In this document: positions 61,477 through 64,000 of the stretch, piece after piece | Layout: the number at the start of each line of letters is the position of its first letter | How positions within the stretch are numbered: position 1 is the stretch's first letter | Assembly: GCA_036752905.1 (NCBI GenBank) | Contig: DAIORT010000009.1 | Span: forward strand, 16,954 to 80,953 | From: UBA4877 sp002399345 | GTDB lineage: Bacteria; Bacillota; Thermoanaerobacteria; Thermoanaerobacterales; UBA4877 | Direction of reading: 5' to 3' | DNA: 64,000 nucleotides | The notes under the pieces: generated by a model | What the model saw: only the letters and a program-made list of their open reading frames with translations | What the model was told of the DNA's origin: nothing | Database searches by the model: none | Program-made: the position numbers and the translations under genes

Positions 61477-62598
61477 ATGATTATAGGAATAACCAAAGAA
61501 ATCAAGGCTAATGAAAACAGGGTTGCATGCACCCCAGAAGGCGTAAACGAATTTGTAAAAAGAGGCCATACTGTTTATGTGGAAAGCGGTGCAGGCTGCG
61601 GCAGTGGATTTTCCGATGAGGACTATCAAAACCAGGGGGCAAAGATACTTAAAACCCCTGAAGAACTATATGGCAAAAGTGACATGATCTATAAGGTAAA
61701 AGAGATATTCCCTGAGGAATATAAATTTTTAAGAGAAGGATTAATCGTATTTACATATATCCACTCCAACGCCCATAGAGATCAGACAGATGCACTTCTT
61801 GAAAACAAAGTAACCTCTATTGCATACGAAGATGTAACCGATAAAAACGGAGGCTTCCCACTTCTTAAGCCAATGAGTGAAATCGCAGGTAAAGGCGGCT
61901 TTATTGCGGCACTTAACTTCACCCAAAAGATCCATGGTGGAAAAGGTATTCTCCTGACAAGGGTACACGGTGTAAGGACGCCGGAAATAACAATCATCGG
62001 AGCCGGCAACTCGGGACTCGGTGCAGCAGAACTGGCCGCTTCCTTTGGAAACAAGGTCACCATATTAGATGTTAATATGAATCAATTAGAAAAAGCTAAA
62101 GAAATACTTCCCCCTAATGTTGAACTTTTATATTCAAATGAACAAAATATCATAAAATGCCTAAGAAGAACCGATGTACTGATGAACTGTATATTATGGC
62201 CAAAATCAAGAAAAGATCATTTGGTATCACGGGATATGCTGAAATTAATGAAACCAGAATCTTTAATCGTAGATGTAGCCTGCGATGAGGCCGGTGCTAT
62301 AGAAACATGCCGCTCCACCACTCATGCCGATCCGGTATATACGGAAGAGGGTATTATACATTATTGTGTGGACAATATTCCTGCAGCATTTCCACAAACA
62401 TCAACCTATACTTTGTGCAACGCCACACTGCCATTTGCATTGGAAATGGCTGATAAAGGCGTTAAACAAGCATTGATAGATGACAAGTATTTAAGAAGAG
62501 GCCTTACATCATATGAAGGAGAATTAACCCTGGAGGAAACAGGTAAAAAACAGCAAAGGCCATATACTCCTCCTGAAAAAGTATTGGGCATGGAATAA
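61477..62598 (+). CDS. ald: Alanine dehydrogenase
   Basis: The 373-residue enzyme interconverts L-alanine and pyruvate plus ammonia with NAD+. It opens MIIGITKEIKANENRVACTP, has the substrate/hydride region around VFTYIHSNAHRDQTD and the NAD-binding IIGAGNSGLGAAELAASFG. The C-terminal GLTSYEGELT is typical of the Ald/PNT family. The length is close to known Ald proteins (about 370-380). It is followed by an amino acid permease gene 53 bases downstream. Confidence 0.88.
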   Translation: MIIGITKEIKANENRVACTPEGVNEFVKRGHTVYVESGAGCGSGFSDEDYQNQGAKILKTPEELYGKSDMIYKVKEIFPEEYKFLREGLIVFTYIHSNAHRDQTDALLENKVTSIAYEDVTDKNGGFPLLKPMSEIAGKGGFIAALNFTQKIHGGKGILLTRVHGVRTPEITIIGAGNSGLGAAELAASFGNKVTILDVNMNQLEKAKEILPPNVELLYSNEQNIIKCLRRTDVLMNCILWPKSRKDHLVSRDMLKLMKPESLIVDVACDEAGAIETCRSTTHADPVYTEEGIIHYCVDNIPAAFPQTSTYTLCNATLPFALEMADKGVKQALIDDKYLRRGLTSYEGELTLEETGKKQQRPYTPPEKVLGME

Positions 62599-62651
62599 AA
62601 AAACTACTGCAGCTGCTTTAGTTAAAATTAATAATAAAGGAGTGGCTATAA

Positions 62652-63989
62652 GTGCAACAGGAAGAAGGAAAATTAAAGAGAAATCTCGGACTACGGGATG
62701 GTATTGTATACGTAATAGGATTTGTGATCGGTACGGGTATCTTCTTAAAACCCTCGGTAGTTTTAGCTAATACGGGATCATCAGCAGCTGCATTGACTAT
62801 TTGGATTGTCGGTGGATTGATTTCGATGTGTAGCGCACTTACCATATCGGAAATTGCGGCATATATTCCTAAGGTAGGCGGCCTTTACACTTATTTAGTA
62901 GAGCTCTACAATGATCTTATCGGTTTCCTATACGGATGGATAGAAGTAATGGTCTCCAGCACGGGCGGAACAGCCGCCCTGGCCATAGCCTGCGCCACAT
63001 TTACAACCTACTTTATACCTATGAACAATTGGCAAATGAAGCTGTGCGCAATACTTTACATCCTATTGGTAGTGATAATTCAAATAATATCTACAAAGCT
63101 CAGCCTGCAGATGCAGGGTATTGCAACCATAGGAAAATTAATTCCTATAGCGGCTATAATCATCTTTGGTTTAGTAAGCGGCACTGCCCATGACATTAGC
63201 TTTGCAACCGCGGGTATTTCAAAAGGCGCCGGAACCGGGGTGGCTCTATTGGGTGTCTTGTGGTCATATGACGGCTGGATGAACACCTGCACCCTTGGCG
63301 ATGAAATGATACACCCTGAAAAGAACCTGCCTAAAGCCATAATAATCGGGCTTTCCGTAGTAATAGTCGTATTTGCATTATTTAATATAGCCATATTTAA
63401 CGTAATGCCGGCATCACAGGTGGCAACCTCTGAAAGTATAGGAGTAGATGTTTCTAAAAAACTTTTCGGCCAGGGAGGAACAATATTATTAGCCATCGGG
63501 ATGCTGCTATCTTCTTTTGCAGCTTTAAATGCCCAGTTAGCCAGCGGAGTCCGGGTGGCCTTCGCCATGGGAGAAAAAAAGCAGCTACCTAAATATGAAT
63601 TTTTAAATCAAGTAAACCCAAAATTAGGAACACCTGTAAACTCCATAATATTTCAAACCGTGATTTCAATAATATTTATTCTGTTAGGTAATTTCAATTC
63701 AATTAGTGATCTGTGTATGTTTGTTATATGGATCTTCTTTACTCTGGGTGTCCTCGGTATATTTATACTGAGAAAGAAATATCCCAGAAAGGAGGATCTC
63801 TATCAGGTGCCCCTCTACCCTATAATTCCTATAATAGGCGGTTTAGGAGGTTTATATATAATAATTTTAACAATCAGGGACTCCTTCAAAGGATCCATGT
63901 TAGGCTTAGCTTTGACATTGATCGGCATTCCTGTTTACTATTATTGTAAGAAAAAGTACTCAAACAAAACCGAAGATGTAAAAGAATAA
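62652..63989 (+). CDS. APC-family amino acid permease
   Basis: A 445-residue membrane protein with twelve predicted segments. The APC-superfamily opening GLRDGIVYVIGFVIGTGIFLKP and LLGVLWSYDGWMNTCTLGDEM resemble LAT-type or SteT-like exchangers and Ser/Thr/Ala permeases. The substrate is not fixed by sequence. Given the upstream ald, alanine or serine is a reasonable guess. The start is GTG at 62652 after AAAGGAGTGG. The stop lies 11 bases before the window end. Confidence 0.88.
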   Translation: MQQEEGKLKRNLGLRDGIVYVIGFVIGTGIFLKPSVVLANTGSSAAALTIWIVGGLISMCSALTISEIAAYIPKVGGLYTYLVELYNDLIGFLYGWIEVMVSSTGGTAALAIACATFTTYFIPMNNWQMKLCAILYILLVVIIQIISTKLSLQMQGIATIGKLIPIAAIIIFGLVSGTAHDISFATAGISKGAGTGVALLGVLWSYDGWMNTCTLGDEMIHPEKNLPKAIIIGLSVVIVVFALFNIAIFNVMPASQVATSESIGVDVSKKLFGQGGTILLAIGMLLSSFAALNAQLASGVRVAFAMGEKKQLPKYEFLNQVNPKLGTPVNSIIFQTVISIIFILLGNFNSISDLCMFVIWIFFTLGVLGIFILRKKYPRKEDLYQVPLYPIIPIIGGLGGLYIIILTIRDSFKGSMLGLALTLIGIPVYYYCKKKYSNKTEDVKE

Positions 63990-64000
63990 ATAAACTACAA

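Noticed and set aside
63080..63568. Minus-strand frame of 162 codons in the permease gene
   Set aside because: It is antisense to a well-supported membrane protein gene and has no independent support.
1..64000. CRISPR array, insertion sequence or prophage
   Set aside because: No evenly spaced repeats, transposase, integrase, portal or capsid-like frame was found. The repeats near 27840-27963 are too irregular to be an array.

Overview
This window is about 64 kb of low-GC chromosomal DNA. It looks like an anaerobic, flagellated member of the Clostridia (Firmicutes). The evidence is a DUF4364 regulator, class I hybrid-cluster protein, GatCAB, a T-box on valS, a SAM-I riboswitch on metNIQ, UPF0316, YerC, a RocR-type sigma-54 activator, strong GGAGG ribosome sites and frequent TTG/GTG starts. 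I saw no prophage, insertion sequence or CRISPR array. I cannot name the genus from sequence alone.

Layout, left: the window opens inside a flagellar cluster on the minus strand (flaG, fliD, fliS, partial chaperone). Next come a short QueG-like Fe-S protein, DUF4364, a beta-lactamase-fold hydrolase, an ion transporter, tRNA-Pro and the operon valS - GNAT acetyltransferase - folC - small DUF2508-like gene - subtilase, headed by a T-box leader. RodZ and YkuK-like genes and a nitrate/taurine-type ABC transporter follow. A protein-quality block then reads tig-clpP-clpX and murJ-lon-ysxC. mscL follows, apparently with a non-AUG start, then a VanZ-family gene in a sparsely coding islet.

Layout, centre: nine tRNA genes form one minus-strand array with a consensus promoter and a terminator. 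Upstream lies amidase - UPF0316 - rph - rdgB - yfcE. A compact minus-strand group then encodes a PqqD-like protein, a possible ADP-ribosyltransferase-fold (DarT-like) protein and an AIR-synthase/HypE-like protein. It is flanked by a tiny cysteine-rich gene. Another transporter, oppBCDFA and the yerC-pcrA-ligA-gatCAB block follow.

Layout, right: a hutH/nhaC pair, the SAM-I-controlled methionine importer metNIQ, hsp20, a zinc-ribbon protein, a lipoprotein, hcp with a perfect CRP/FNR-type palindrome, and a PAS-AAA-Fis sigma-54 activator next to alanine dehydrogenase and an amino acid permease. The ald upstream region has a good -24/-12 promoter, so this end looks like an amino-acid catabolism module under enhancer control.

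Most of the window is housekeeping. The observations most worth checking are: (1) the 9-mer GGCCWGGCC occurs at 13 sites by hand count, about a hundred times more than base composition predicts, like the cyanobacterial HIP1 repeat; (2) the PqqD / ART-like / AIR-synthase-like gene group, with a hairpin over the ribosome site of the ART-like gene; (3) mscL with no AUG/GUG/UUG ahead of its essential N-terminal helix; (4) the sigma-54 circuit at ald. All starts were chosen by eye from ribosome-site spacing, and all family calls come from recognised motifs, not database searches.
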